Assembly: GCA_013433145.1 (NCBI GenBank)
Contig: CM024187.1
Span: forward strand, 18,465,826-18,529,825
Source: Ascaris suum
Taxonomy: Eukaryota; Nematoda; Chromadorea; Rhabditida; Ascarididae
Length of the DNA stretch: 64,000 nt
Direction: 5' to 3'
Shown here: piece by piece, positions 42,916 through 56,900 of the stretch
How positions within the stretch are numbered: the stretch's first letter is position 1
Layout of the letters: every line of letters starts with the position of its first letter
Program-made: the position numbers and the translations under genes
The notes under the pieces: generated by a model
Seen by the model: the letters and a program-made list of their open reading frames with translations, nothing else
What the model was told of the DNA's origin: nothing
Database searches by the model: none

Positions 42916-44982
42916 ATTTGCACGTTGCCTTTTTGTTGTTTGGATGGAGTGATGGTACCCGTCTTGTTTGCTACTATCACTACTACTAATTGCTGTTGAC
43001 AGGCCCTAAATTACTAGTGAATAATAGGATTAGGATATGCACAAAGGTGAGTTCCACAATGCAATAACAGACTGCTGTATCCCAGTGGTGAGAGGAAAGC
43101 TTGTTCTCGATATCATCCGAGCATGTCGGATCATCTGGTGCGACGTAATCGTAGGACCTCTGAGGGGCATTCACATCGTCTTCGTGAGAGCGAAGAGAGG
43201 GTGCTGGTGGCGCTTGACGAAGTGTTTTGTTGTTTTTGTATTCTCGAATGACATGCATCTTATTCGCGGTTCACGCTCTGCGTTACAGTCGTGCTTTTGA
43301 CAGGTTTGAGGCCCTTGGCAAAGGTTCCCTACATCTAAGGAAACGGTATACATCCTTAGGATGGTGATCTTACATGATGGCTTCCTCATGCCAGTGAAGA
43401 AATCGGTTATTCTTCCATGTAGGATGAGTGGCAGGACACGGAACATTCTCACGTGTACTCGTTTTGCTGTCGCCACATATGCATCAGCTTTTCGATTTGT
43501 TTATTGCCCGTAGGCTGTGGTCAAGTCGTCGATCTTTGTTCAGCAGAACTGAAGAAATTGGAGGATGAAGGAGTGGGATGCGTAATGCTAAGTGTATAAA
43601 AGTCTGAGTGCTGTGCAGAGGCCGCGGCAGTTTCGTCTCGTTGAGGTAGATCTGTTCCTGTAGGACATTAGATCGCACACGATAAGAAAACGGAAGAGTT
43701 ATGTGCAATCGTTGAGTGTTCTAGGCAGATATAGCAGATTCTAAGGGCCTGTTGATTGAGGCGCTGTGTCGGTGCAGCTGTTGCTGTTCTCGTCGGTCGT
43801 AGTTGTCTATGAAAACACATCTGCTATATGTGTTGTGGTTGGGTTTCATGCGGTTCGCTTCTTTCTCGCTTTTTCTCTTCGTTCTATTGGATTCCATAAT
43901 AAAAGTTGTCGAGTGTTGGGTGTTTTTTAATGCACTCCAGTGATGCCTTTTGATGGCAGTATCCTTTACTTGCACCTTATTTGCCTTGTGAATCATGCTT
44001 TAGATATTTATCGAACAGGATGGAATTAAAACTTTCGATCATGCTTCGTACTGTTTTTTTAAACGAATATAACTACGTATAATAGCACAGTTTGTGTTCA
44101 TTGGTGTATACAGTTAGCAGGCACGTATTTTTAATATCGTTGCTGCTGAGGAAATTTTTGAAGTTTTACATCCGGATTGTTATTGTTTGTAATATGATGA
44201 AGAAAGTACTGTGTTGGTAGAGTTGCTGTGACTGAAGCTCGTAAGGAACGCTTTAACGATGGTGTCGAGAAATGACGAAGATAGAAAAGATTAGAATCGA
44301 CGAAGCAATGTTGAAGGCAGAATGTACTCTTGAAATATGTGGTTGGTGGGAGGGAGGCGGAGTGAGCCAATGTTACATGTCTATGATATACATTCACACT
44401 GCCGTTTCCCGTTGAAGCCGGCATATAATGCAGAAGAAATCGTTGGGATGGAAAGGAAGGAATGAGCTTTTGTGGTATTGTTTGCTCGTTTTGCATCCTT
44501 GATGTTGTTGGCAGATTTTCAATGGGTACAGCTTGCCGGCTGTCACAAATTGGTGCTCCAAAGTAAGCATCCTCATCTTTCGTTTTTCTCAGAAATGCCA
44601 TTGGCTTGATGGAGAGGTACAAACATTAAATACAAGTAGTGACTTAGGAGTGGAAACGACAGATGAGTTCTTACTCGCGTTGTGTTTTAGGCCCGTTCGT
44701 TTTATTATGTTTGTATTTTTAGGCCCGTTTTATTATCTCTTCTTGTCGTGTTTGTATTTTCAGGTAGTGTTTAGAGGTGCTGTTACTGAATTTTATTTCC
44801 ACCTCGCTGATGTAGAGCATTCATAGCTAAGGAATAACTCGGATATCTTGCGTCCAGTCTTTGCCCCGATATGCTCCTTTAATCCTTTACCGTGCGTTTA
44901 TAGAATATTTTCGGTCCTGAACCCGCTTTTTTGTTGAAAGGTTTTGACGCAGGAGGTGGGTCGGTCGGCGGGTGTGTGAGGA

Positions 44983-47900
44983 ATGACGGAAGGTAAGGAG
45001 CCGGAGGCTGGATGCAGTGTGCGAGAGTACGGATGGTGCGCACGAGGTGACCGTATCCCACTTGAAGACCGTGTTCCATTCAATAGACCCACAATACGCC
45101 AAGTTTACGACTCGTTGCCGTTTGTTCGCCGATATTTCATCTACTGGCTTAAGCATGTGGGCAAAAAGGAGAAACTCTTCATCAACACCTTCCAGCCACT
45201 TAAGCATAAGCCGCATTATGGTATGTTTGGTTGATCTACGCAGTGTGTTATTATCACAGCTGGTGTCATGGATCGCGGTTAATGTAGAAGAGTTTGCTCG
45301 CTTCCGTCACTCATCCTTCTCTTCTCCGCTTCTTCCTCTTCCTCTCATCTCCCAATCTTCTTCCACCCCCCCCCCCCCATCCTGGTTGAGGGCTAGTGGT
45401 CGCAAGTCAATTCTGGTCTACCATCCAGCTACTTAGAAAAAAAAGTTTGAAGCGAGGCGGGGAGGGAATAAAAAAGTGGGGGAACATACGTTATGTGAGG
45501 TCACAGTCCACCGTCTTTGTGAGTAGACGGTGAGCTCATCTCTGTTTACCTTAAACGATTATAGGTTTCTAGTTTCATGACGCGGAAGAATGGCATAAAA
45601 TGAGGCATTAAAAGAACACACCAAGGGTTTTATTGTGACTCACTTGCCTTCCTGTCTCCCTCACGCGAGAATTGTATCACGCGAATGGTGCACAGACCAC
45701 AGATGCCGTAGGTCGATTTGCATTGGTTCTCGTTTCCATTGATGAGACACACTTTTTCAAAGCCATTCTCGACGGCCTCTTTTACAGCTGTGCTCTTCTG
45801 CCTTTCTCTGCTTGTTGTTCGTGCAACAGTTTGTAACATTTATGCCTCTTGCAGATATTCTTTTCCTTCTAGGTCCCTTGTCCTGCTAATCGTCTTTACA
45901 ATTTCGTGTTCAGGTGGCCTGGTGAAAATTGTGTGCAAATATGTGGTAAGGTGATACACATTGGTGCGGAACGTTTTTGCGTGCTATTATAAATTTGCTC
46001 TGCGAAAACACATTACAGTGCCACGCGCATTTGTGTATGAGTGGAAAGGATGAAGCTGAAATAGCGAAGTTTGCTGGGAATAGTACAGCGTTGCACTTTG
46101 TTTCGCGTTGATTCATCAACTTCGAAAGGAGTTATAGACATCTAAAAGCAGAAAAAATTGTATACATTTTGCACCTGTCGGTTGACGAAAAAGACGAATG
46201 CTCCGTAGTGCTTCAGTCAGCTATAATCCGATGCCATATTTACTATTTATTTATAGCTTATGGAGTGTTCGTTCAGGTGAACGGAGTCTGAAGGCGTATG
46301 CAGTGCCATCTTTCACGATACCCTTGAGTTTTTCGTTACTGGCGCTGTTCAGATGAAAGCGCAATATAGAAATTGTGTATGAGGTAATAGGGATTAGGTC
46401 GCTTCTAACGTAACAAACACCATAATGAGCAGCAGCAATCAACTTTTATAAGTGTTGATTGTATGTATGAAAGGTGCTTTGCAACTTTTATAGGTGTACC
46501 TTGTGGTGGTATTGGTTGTGGATCAATAGGACGTGATTTTCGTGGGGGATTCTGCAAATTTGGTTTGCGTCCCGGTCTAATAGAACATAAAGTGGATGTT
46601 CTTCGAGCAGATCAGGTAGGCTTATCAATCACACATCTCGTTTGTTGATCGCTGTCGTTCAGCGGAACCCAATCCATCCATATTCATGCTGTTAATGCTC
46701 AAGCCGTTCAATATTGCAGTATATTCGTCTTAATTTCATTACTGCATATCTGCAGGTTCTCGTTTCGATTACGTGCATCAAAAAAAATGTTTTAAGGCCT
46801 AAGATTTTTAGCTAGAAGCATCCATTTATCTAATAAAAGTATTAATCTTCTTAAAGTTTGTCAATTCTTCAATTGAAAATTATTCCACAGTTTTTTTGCT
46901 ATAATTTTACTTGCTTCCTTCTTAGTGTGGTGCGCTATATTTTGCAGTTTATTGTTACACTGCGGCGAAAGAACGGCGAAGGTTTTGCGACTGTCTATCA
47001 GAAAGTTTTATGTGCTGCTCCAACAACGCCAGCAACGAGTACGGAATTGAACGCATGGGACTTTTCGTTTCCGCCTGATTGTCTCACCTACAGGTTTATT
47101 TTTTAATTTGTTACGGCATGCCTTAATTCTCAACTTCACCCTTTTGTTTATTCTCCGTCCTCGCTACCTGAAATCTGTAATAATTAGCAAAAATAGCATT
47201 CTAAGCATCATATCTGTTGTCGATCAATATGCTCGCGTGGGAGCAGTTTAAACAGCATCGTTGTTTTGTACTGAATACGTGATCATTCTCTTTGTCATGG
47301 CACAGTTTCGAGGATCGTTTATGATGGCAAAAAAAGAGTCAATGCGTTGGTCGGAATCATTTTTGGGATCACAATTGCGGTTAGACGATCCGATCATCCA
47401 ATGAACAGCTCAGTCAAGCGATAGTCTTATCGTTATAAAATTAGCAGTGAGATAGGCATTTGAAAACTTCTTGTATGATTTATGGTGTATATGAGCCAAC
47501 TTTCTGAATGCCGAAATATTATTTACGAAGGTGTTTTTGGTTCTGCTTTATTCACTGAAGCTAGCGAATTTTTATCTCATTTTGAAGCATATACTTGGAG
47601 GGTTCTTAAGATTCGTTTTGGAAAATCGTGCGCTTTAGTTGCTTTCTTTGAATTTTTATCGTTTTATGATGAGAAATCGAGTAATTACTGTGAAAGAATA
47701 TTGACAGGGAAAACAAATTGCGATTTTCAAGGGAAGCGTGAGATGCGCCGTAACTCTCTCCTGTTAGCGAGCGTCACTCTGAAACAAATAGAGAGAAGGA
47801 AGAGCCATCTCTGATAGTATTGCTTTTTGATTAGGGGACATAATCCGCGCCTGCTGCTTGTGATTTGATGTATTCTTTCCGCAGATGTGTTTAACTACGT

Positions 47901-50900
47901 GGAAGCATACGTCCAAGCTAATAGTATATTTACACTATAATTTAGGGGTCTTTCGTTATGAGGCAGTCAAAAGGATATCTTTGAATGTACGATTACCAAA
48001 GTGCTTCAGCAGTTAGCTGATATTATACACTATAATTTAGGGGTCTCTATCCTCGATCCTGGACGCGTTACGACATTCGCGAATATAGGGTTTCTATCGT
48101 TATGAGGCAAATCTCTCCGGTTATACCGGGTGATTATCGTGTATGTTTAGTGCTTCTTTTTTCATTTGCTTCCTCGTATATATTTTGTCCAGTGTCGCAT
48201 TACGTGAACAAAAAAACTGATAGGAACTGAGTGGGTTTTATTTTTGCCTAGAGCTTTAACTGCTAAGTTTAGGAAAGCTTGTTGTTCGCCGCAAGGGAAG
48301 GACCACTTGTGCACTTTAGGTAAGACCTTATGTGATGGCCGTTTTATCTTTGTGCAGAGGGCACTGCTTAGTCGATTATGATCCCTCATAGTAGCTGATT
48401 CAAGGAGAGTTATTGAATACTGTGTTGAAATATCGGTTCAGGAGAGGGGATGGAATGTGGTTTTGGAAGAAAGATAGCGCAGATTGGTGTTTGATTAAAT
48501 AATGCTTGATATCATCGAATTGCTTCAGGACAGCTCATTGCCAGTTAGCGTGTTTGTTTTCGATGTGGAGAACGGTGGTGACGAGGATTTATATGTTAGT
48601 ATAACGTTCACCTTCCGCAACGGTACGGGTTATCACAAATGGTCTCAGGAAGGCAATTGTACATCAAGCTTATTTGAGAGCAAGCACGCACACTCGAGAG
48701 GTATTGTCTTCTTGCTGCCTTACGCTAGCGCTTACCAAATTTGGCAGACATTATGTTTGTTACTTGTGGTAGGTAAATGAGGTCAGCCGGTTTGTTGTAA
48801 TCATTCGCAGCAAGAATTATAGTGGCTCTTGTTCACTGTTTTCTTATGAATGATCTAAATAGAAGTGCCAGTAGGTAGTTGTTATTGGTACATCGTTTGA
48901 CAAATAAATGCGCTTTGAGCTGAAAGATAAAATTGGAGGCGTCAGGCACATAAGCTGGGATTTACCGCAAATCAAACGGGGAAGGGGAAGGTCGAGTACT
49001 CATATATGCAATCACATGCACGTTTTTCATTAATTCGAACGACTGATGGGAATTGAGAACAACGAGGGTTAATGTCGAAAGCAAAAGAAACACCTTGCGA
49101 TGAATCCGATCTTAACAAAGTGTTGCGGTGAACGACCGTGTTGCAACTCAATTTTGCATAGATCGACTTCGGTGATATCTATTCTTCTCTGCGCCATACT
49201 ACTTCGCTGTTCCTCTATTTCTGTAGTTGCTTAATTCAAACCGGTTATCCAGGGTGCATGTTCAGTCGGTGATATTGGTGGGTTTTTATCCGATGTGTGT
49301 TCAGTTACCCAATTGTTTGGTTAAAACTTCGCTTCGACTCGAATCGTCTCTTTTCCACAATCAACCAGCAGTACAACAAGTGGCGATCAGGATGAGTGTG
49401 TGTTCAGTTACCCAATTGGTTAAAACGAAGCTAGATGCCACTACGTACGCCCGCTTCACCAACCATATTCTACCAAAGAGAGCTTCTGAACTCTCACTCG
49501 AAGACACCGTCAAGACGTTGAAAGAGCTTTTCGGGCACAACACGTCAATTTTTGCCCGTCGCTACGTCTACCTCAGAACTCAGCGTAATGGCGAATCTCT
49601 CAACGACTATACGGGGATAGTTAATCAACGTCACGAGATGGCTGAATTCAATACCATCACGCCGGAACAGATGAAGTGTCTAGTGTGGATCTGCGGTCTC
49701 CACAGTTCAGAAGACGCTGACATTCGCACTCGGGCTCTACGCAAAATGGAGAACAATCCGCAAGCTACACTCAAAGAGCTTACTACCGAGATCCAGCAGT
49801 TCTTGAGCATCAGACAAGATACCAAACTCCTCAACAGTCCTTCAGCATCACTCCTGCCAGAAATCAATACCGTCAACACAAGGAAGAACTGCATGCCGAA
49901 TCCGCCTTCACCATGCTTCCGTTGTGGCAGACTACATTGGGCCAAAGACTGCGACTTCATCAACAAAACGTGTCATGACTGCAAACTCATCGGTCATAAG
50001 AAAGGCTTCTGCAAGAACTTCACCAAGAAAAAGAAGAAGAAGCAGAATTCAAGGAAGGAGCGCAGAGCTGCGAACTACGTTACCGTCATTACCTCCAATG
50101 CCGCAGACATCGCACCAATCAACCGCATTTACCGGCAAGTCCAGATCAACGGCATTACAGTTCAAATGCGCCTCGACACTGGAGCTGACGTCACTTTACT
50201 TAGCGTCAGAGACTGGATCGCAATCAGTCGTCCGAAGTTGCTGCCACCATTGGTCAAGCTGAAGTCCGCCAATAACAAAAATATCAAGGTTCGAGGATAT
50301 TTTGAGTGCGACTTCGATATCAATGGACACAAGGGACGAGGATATTGTCACGTCGCAGATACCCAGTCACTCCTCGGCATCGACTGGATATCTCAAAATG
50401 AACCACTCTTCCGAAGCCTCACAGAAGGAGTCATCTGCAACGTATCGGCCACGACACTGAATCGTCTTCGCTCTACGCTCATTGCAAGACTACAGAAGCA
50501 GTTCCCTACAGTATTCACGCCAGGATTGGGACGCTGCACAAAGTCTAAGGCACACCTTACATTGAAGCCGGACGCAAGGCCTATCTTTCGAAAAAGCCGG
50601 CCCGTCCCGTACGCCGCTCAACCTCGCATCTCACAGGAGATCGACCGTCTGCTGGCTGCAGATGTGCTGTCCCCCGTCGATCACTCTGACTGGGCAGCAC
50701 CTATCGTAGCCGTTCAAAAGAAGAATGGATCGATTCGACTGTGTGCAGACTTTTCTACTGGACTGAACGACGCTCTAGAGCAGCACCAGCATCCATTACC
50801 AGTTCCTGACGATATCTTCGCGAAGCTGAATGGAGGTCGATTCTTCTCTCAAATCGACCTCTCAGAAGCGTACCTTCAACTAGAAGTGGATGAAGAATCA

Positions 50901-53900
50901 CGGGCGCTGCTGACTATCAACACTCATCGAGGACTTTACCGATATAACCGTCTACCCTTTGGGGTAAAGTCTGCTCCTGGCATCTTCCAGCAACAAATGG
51001 ACGCCCTCGTCGCTGGACTCGATGGTGTTGCTGCATATCTCGACGACATTATCATCACTGGCGGAACCATCAGCGAACACAACAGACGTCTCGAGGCTAT
51101 TCTTCAGAGAATCCACAACTATGGATTTCGTGTTCGTTTGGAGAAGTGTGCCTTCTTGAAGACTGAGATCAACTACCTCGGCTTTGTGGTTAATGCCGAA
51201 GGACGACTCCCCGATCCAGCAAAGATTGAGGCAATCCACGAGATGCCACCTCCGAAGAACGTCAGCCAACTTCGCGCCTTTCTCGGTCTCGTTAATTTTT
51301 ATGGAACATTCGTCAAGGATCTGCACAAGCTACGCGTTCCGTTAGACGCCCTTACCAAGAAGGACGCCAAATACAAATGGACTTCACAGTGCCAATCACC
51401 CTTCGAGCACATCAAGGCAACGTTGACCTCGGATTTGCTTCTGACACACTTCAATCCCAACATGCCAATCGTTGTCGCGGCAGACGCCTCCAACTATGGG
51501 ATTGGAGCAGTCCTGTTACATCGCTTTCCAAACGGATCGGAAAGGGCCGTATACCACGCCAGCCGCACCCTGACTCCAGCTCAAAAGAACTACAGCCAAA
51601 TAGAAAAGGAAGCGCTGGCACTTATCTTTGCCGTGCAGAAGTTCCACAGATTTCTCCATGGGCGTCACTTCACACTGAAAACGGATCACAAACCACTCTT
51701 ATCCATCTTCGGAATCAAGAAAGGAATACCCGTTTATAGTGCCAATCGTCTTCAACGATGGGCGACGATGTTACTCAATTACGACTTCACCATCGAATAT
51801 GTCAATACAAGAGATTTTGGACAAGCGGACGCGCTATCTCGTCTGATCGCGTCGCAGCGTTCGGAGCCAGAAGATTATGTCATCGCCGCCGTCGATGCGG
51901 AGGTCACTGCTGAGTTTTTGAACAAATGCAGCAACCTACCCGTTTCCTGCGAAACCATCCGGATCGCAACAACTGCAGATCGCCTTCTCCAACAAGTGAT
52001 TGAGTGCGCCCGATCCGGCCGCTGGCCCGAGGTTACACGTCATTCTCCACTTTGGCACTATTACAACCGTCGAGATACACTGACAACAACAAACGATTGT
52101 TTGCTGACTACCAATCGGATCGTAATCCCGAAGTCACTACAACGTCGTGTGCTATCTACGCTTCACAAGGCCCATCCAGGACAAACAAGGATGAAGATGC
52201 TAGCTCGCAGCTATGTTTATTGGCCGTCACTCGACGCAGACATCGAACAGCTTGTCCAGAACTGCGACAGATGCGCAGCAGCCGCGAAGAACCCAGTGAA
52301 GGCCGAACTCAACTCTTGGCCAAAATCGACAGCTCCATGGGAGCGAGTACACGCCGATTTCGCAGGACCCGTCGATGGAAACTTTTATCTCGTTATCGTG
52401 GATGCCTACTCCAAATGGCCCGAAATCATCCAAATGAACTCGATTTCTACGTCTGCAACCATCAGTGCACTCAAGAAGATTTTCGCTCAGTTCGGGAACC
52501 CGCAGACCCTTGTTACGGACAACGGCACGCAGTTTACGTCGACAACATTCAGTCAGTTCTGCCGTGCTCGCGGAATTACGCACCTGCGCTCCCCGCCATT
52601 CCACCCGCAGAGTAATGGTCAAGCAGAACGTTTCGTGGACACGTTCAAGCGCGCACTAGTCAAACTAAAGGGGGAGGAGCCGACGGTCGACGCACTACAA
52701 ACCTTTCTGATGGCATACCGTTCGACACCCTGCCCGTCTGGACCGGATCATTTATCGCCCGCAGAAAACTTCTTGGGACGCCAAATGCGCACTATCTTCG
52801 ACCTGATGATGCCACAGACCAGCAACATTGTACAACTACGCGACACTAAAATGGAAGAGCAGTTTAATCGTCATCACGGGGCTCGTCGCCGTCACTTTGA
52901 GGTCGGTGACGCTGTCTACGCCAAAGATTATCGAGGACCGAAAAGCACCTGGATACCGGGCATCGTCGTACGCAAAGTCGGCAACGCGACATACTCCGTG
53001 CGTTGTGGACACCTTCTTTGGACACGTCACATCAACCAACTGCAATCGCGCAAGAAGACGCCGCCTCTTGGTCAATTGCTGGACGTATTCGACCTGCCGC
53101 TGTTCAACTCTGACACCAGCACTGCAAATCCAGTACCAGATTCTTCTACGCCGATAATCTGCCTCCGTCGCTCAACGCGTACTCGCCGCGCCTCCAAACG
53201 TCTGCACATGGACCCCACAAAAGCGACGTATCGTTCGTAACTCGAAAGGGGAGGTGTTGCGGTGAACGACCGTGTTGCAACTCAATTTTGCATAGATCGA
53301 CTTCGGTGATATCTATTCTTCTCTGCGCCATACTACTTCGCTGTTCCTCTATTTCTGTAGTTGCTTAATTCAAACCGGTTATCCAGGGTGCATGTTCAGT
53401 CGGTGATATTGGTGGGTTTTTATCCGATGTGTGTTCAGTTACCCAATTGTTTGGTTAAAACTTCGCTTCGACTCGAATCGTCTCTTTTCCACAATCAACC
53501 AGCAGTACAACACAAAGAATACTGAGGATGATTTTCTTCCCTCATGGAACGTTTTCCTTTCCTTCCACTGTACTTCCTTTGACGTTGCGCATGAAATGTA
53601 ATATGCTCATTTCCGGCACCGCTTCCTTTATATCCATTTCTGTTGGAAGATCCATAAGAAAACACAGATTTGTTGTTGTGTTCTTTGGTTCTCCTAGGTC
53701 TTCAATTGTAGGATGATTTCGCATAATTTCGGCAAGAAATCTTTTAAAATCACAAAATATGACTAATTTTCAAGTTTTGATGGGTCAGTTATTCGTGCTG
53801 ACTATTTGTTCCCGGAAAAAGTGATTGATAAAGCGGTAAGTTTTTCTCAACTTTAAATTTAAATTCTCCGATGTGAAATTTAGTGGAAATGAAAGTTTTA

Positions 53901-56900
53901 TAGTGGAAGGGGTTTGTTTGGAGCACACGATTAGCCGTATGCGATGTACCTATGCGGTGGCGGCAAACTGCAATCAACGGACCACCGTATCGAGATGCGC
54001 CGCCTTCGACCCATCCAAATCTGGCGATGAAATCTGGCAGTCGCTTTGGAGTACTGGACATCTACAGAACGTTGGTTAGTTCCATTCAGAGTTAGTTTTC
54101 GGTGCAATCATATTCATTTAGCGTCATTCGCTTGAACTAGTTTGTGTTTGAACGTTTATGTCGAGATGGTGGTGAAAATTGAAAAGATGCAGATGCATTG
54201 GATGAATTTTGAGCGTTATAATTGGCGCAGGGAATTTATTGATATAAGTGAGGCGAGTAGGTGCTCAGCGGGTGCAGTATCTGTTGATCTGCAAATGTTG
54301 GCAGCGATTAGATGGAGTTCCTGAAACTTTTTTAGGAAGAGCTTGGAGAGAACGATGATTGTCGAGGGTAATCTTTTGTGTGTTATTGAAATCGGATTAC
54401 TGTTTGTTCATGTTGTTGGCAAGACAATCTTTAGGTGAGGTAACACCAACAAGAGAGCTTGCTATCGCTGTATGCGCACAGACTATTGTGAAAGCCAATT
54501 CAAAGGCAGAAGCACCTATGGAGTTCGCGCTTGCATGGGATATGCCCATTGTGCAATTCGGTGCCAGGAAGCGAAATTATCGCAGGTGAGCAGCAGTCAT
54601 TTACCGTATTTTATGGTTCCTTAGGTAAGCGAAATCGAGCGCACACTTAAGACATGAATTCGTATCGGTTCTGATGTTTGTATTTGGAATCAAAAACGAG
54701 GTAGTTTGTTGGCTGGCAGTTTTCATTGTTCAGATGGTCGAAGGATATGTTCAGCCTGCGCAATTGAATTGGCCGCTCAGAATAAAACACCTTCAGTTTT
54801 CAGTCCTCTCAATCCAGGTTATAAAAGTGGACCGTTTCGGTCATTTTGTTAATCTAGTCCAATTCGTATGCAGGCATTGGTCAATAAAAGTTACCAGTGG
54901 CTAGTCTGTGTTTCACATGCCAAAAAACGCTCTCAAACGGCTCGTTAAGTTCAGAATCCGTGTTTTCTTCATGAAGTAAGCATGTGAGTGAGACGTAGTT
55001 GTGCAAAACCACTTAGTTCGGTGGCAACCGTTCCGGAAAGAAATTCTTATATTATTCTCAACGATCGTTTTAGCAGAAAAATTATGTCGGGAGAGCATGA
55101 AGTTAGTCGTTTGTGCTCCGAGTTTAGAATGTTTGATGGATCATATAATCCGGAATAATTTCCCCCCTCCACAGCAAGTGCTTTTCTTCGAACAACCCTA
55201 TGTTGTTCCAAAATTTTAGAGAGTTTAGCGTGGTGATTTCTTTGCGATTGTATAGTAGTTTTTTGTCCATTTCAGGAGGTACACGCGTTTCTTTGGTGAT
55301 CGGGGAGATGCGGCGCCAGCTTTATGTGCACATTCTCTCACAGTCTACGAGCAATGGGAGCGTCGCATCAATGACTGGCAGGATCCTGTTCTCAACCATC
55401 GGTATGTTTCTTCATTCTCATATACTTATAGTCTTTGCCGCTTCCACGAAAATCTTTACATGAACATGAAAGAGTATAGGTTCTCGTTAATGTACTCTTT
55501 AAAGTTTTCATGTCTGATTTAAACTCTTCGCGTGGCAATTTTTCCATTGTTTTGGAATATTGAAATATTGAAATACGCATGAAATTATGCATTTCCTTGG
55601 GTATTATATGAGAGCAGAATATCGGCACCTCGAAACAATTATTTTTGAGTCTCTCATCTGGAACATATCGATGTTATCTCCCCTAACAGAGTCACGTAGA
55701 ATCAACTTCAACTTTAATTCAAAATCGCATCCATAAAAGAGATAGTGCAACCAACAGACATGCAAAAACTAATGTGAGCAAATGATGTGGGTCTTTGGAG
55801 CAGTGATGGTATCAAGGAGAAAGGCGGAACTCGATTTGTCCGTTGAAAGATAAGAGCGAGAATGAGAAGCGTCTAAGGGACTTTCAGCAACACGTCTCGA
55901 GTTTGTAATCGAAATAAAGGTGATTTAGGAACCTGCCCGATTGGTACAAGTCGGCATTATTCAATGAACTTTATTTTATGACTGATGGTGGTTCTGTATG
56001 GTTCGAGTTCGAAGAGGATTGGGCCTGTGAAGAACAGCATCTCTCGCCATATAGCATCGCCCTAATGAAAGATTTTGGGCGTTTCGGATATCTAGAATGT
56101 GAGTTAACGGCATCGCATCTCTAACTTCATGGCATCTTTTGCGGAGCACCGAAGAACACTTCTTGCAGTAGATCTCTCACTTATTGACGATTTCGATTAG
56201 TGGCGATATCATGAGTTTGGAGTGATAGCTTTGTTGTTAATTGCTATTAGGCAAATCCTGTGGAGCGAGGGGCGACTAGGACTGTTACTCAGGTTTATAC
56301 TGAAACGCTGAAATTTGCTTTTATTTCCTCCCGTCGACAGCACTTAAGAGGAGGTCGATTTGAATGATTTTACTAAACCCGTCTGAAGGGTACTTTTGGG
56401 TTTAAATAGAGGCAAGGCATTTATGACAAAGATGATGGTGAATGTTGTGCGGTATGAGTGCTAGAAAAGGTTTCGCAGGGTAGTGATCGTCGATCACTTG
56501 GTGAGGTTGTTGGATTATTATCTCCTTAATTATCGATGAGGTGAACGTTTATTCTTGTCGAAAAGTTGTTCCGGTATTGCTATGGGGTTGTTGAAGTATT
56601 CCACTATGTACATGATTGCTTTACAGCATGGGAATACCGAATGGTGAACACATACGACGTACATTTTTATGCATCTTTCGCACTGGCACAACTTTGGCCA
56701 AGTCTCGAGCATGTTATTCAGGCGGAATTTAGTTCGTTTTTGTGTTGCTTGTTTCCATCCTTTGTTGGATCGACTTGCGTTTAGATTTGTTTTCACGTCA
56801 CTTCCTCGTAAAATATTGTTCAATAGAAAAATGTTGTCGTATAGCGTGCATATGGCTGCGTTGTTGATGTGTTTTCTGAAGCAAAAATATCACTAGCTTC

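Larger units (their letters stand above)
41033..44982. other. Intergenic region between AP-1 gamma and GBA2
   Basis: About 3.95 kb with no recognisable conserved exon. It includes the 3' UTR of AP-1 gamma (no clear AATAAA found by eye close to the stop), a TG-rich stretch near 42.2 kb and a long TA microsatellite. The gap is far larger than the roughly 100-bp spacing of nematode operons, so the two genes are probably transcribed separately. Confidence 0.6.
49121..53512 (+). mobile_element. Complete Ty3/gypsy LTR retrotransposon inside GBA2 intron 5
   Basis: A 4,392-bp element in the same orientation as its host gene. It is bounded by two 258-bp LTRs (TG...CA) that look identical by eye, flanked by the 5-bp duplication CAAAG. 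Inside are a candidate primer-binding site, a single Gag-Pol frame in the order zinc knuckles, protease, reverse transcriptase, RNase H, integrase, and a polypurine tract. The order RT-RNase H-integrase defines the Ty3/gypsy group. No envelope-like frame follows integrase. LTR identity implies very recent insertion. Without the element the intron would be about 0.8 kb instead of 5.2 kb. Confidence 0.98.

Noticed and set aside
42756..42999. Long Ile-Tyr repeat frames on both strands
   Set aside because: They are translations of the (TA)n microsatellite.
44131..44622. 163-codon open frame on the - strand
   Set aside because: No recognisable domain, no sensible codon bias or splice context, and low-complexity Asn/Thr/Gln stretches. 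Probably chance.
51377..52622. Open frames of 120-203 codons in other frames of the retrotransposon
   Set aside because: They are shadows of the Gag-Pol frame, which carries all the conserved motifs.
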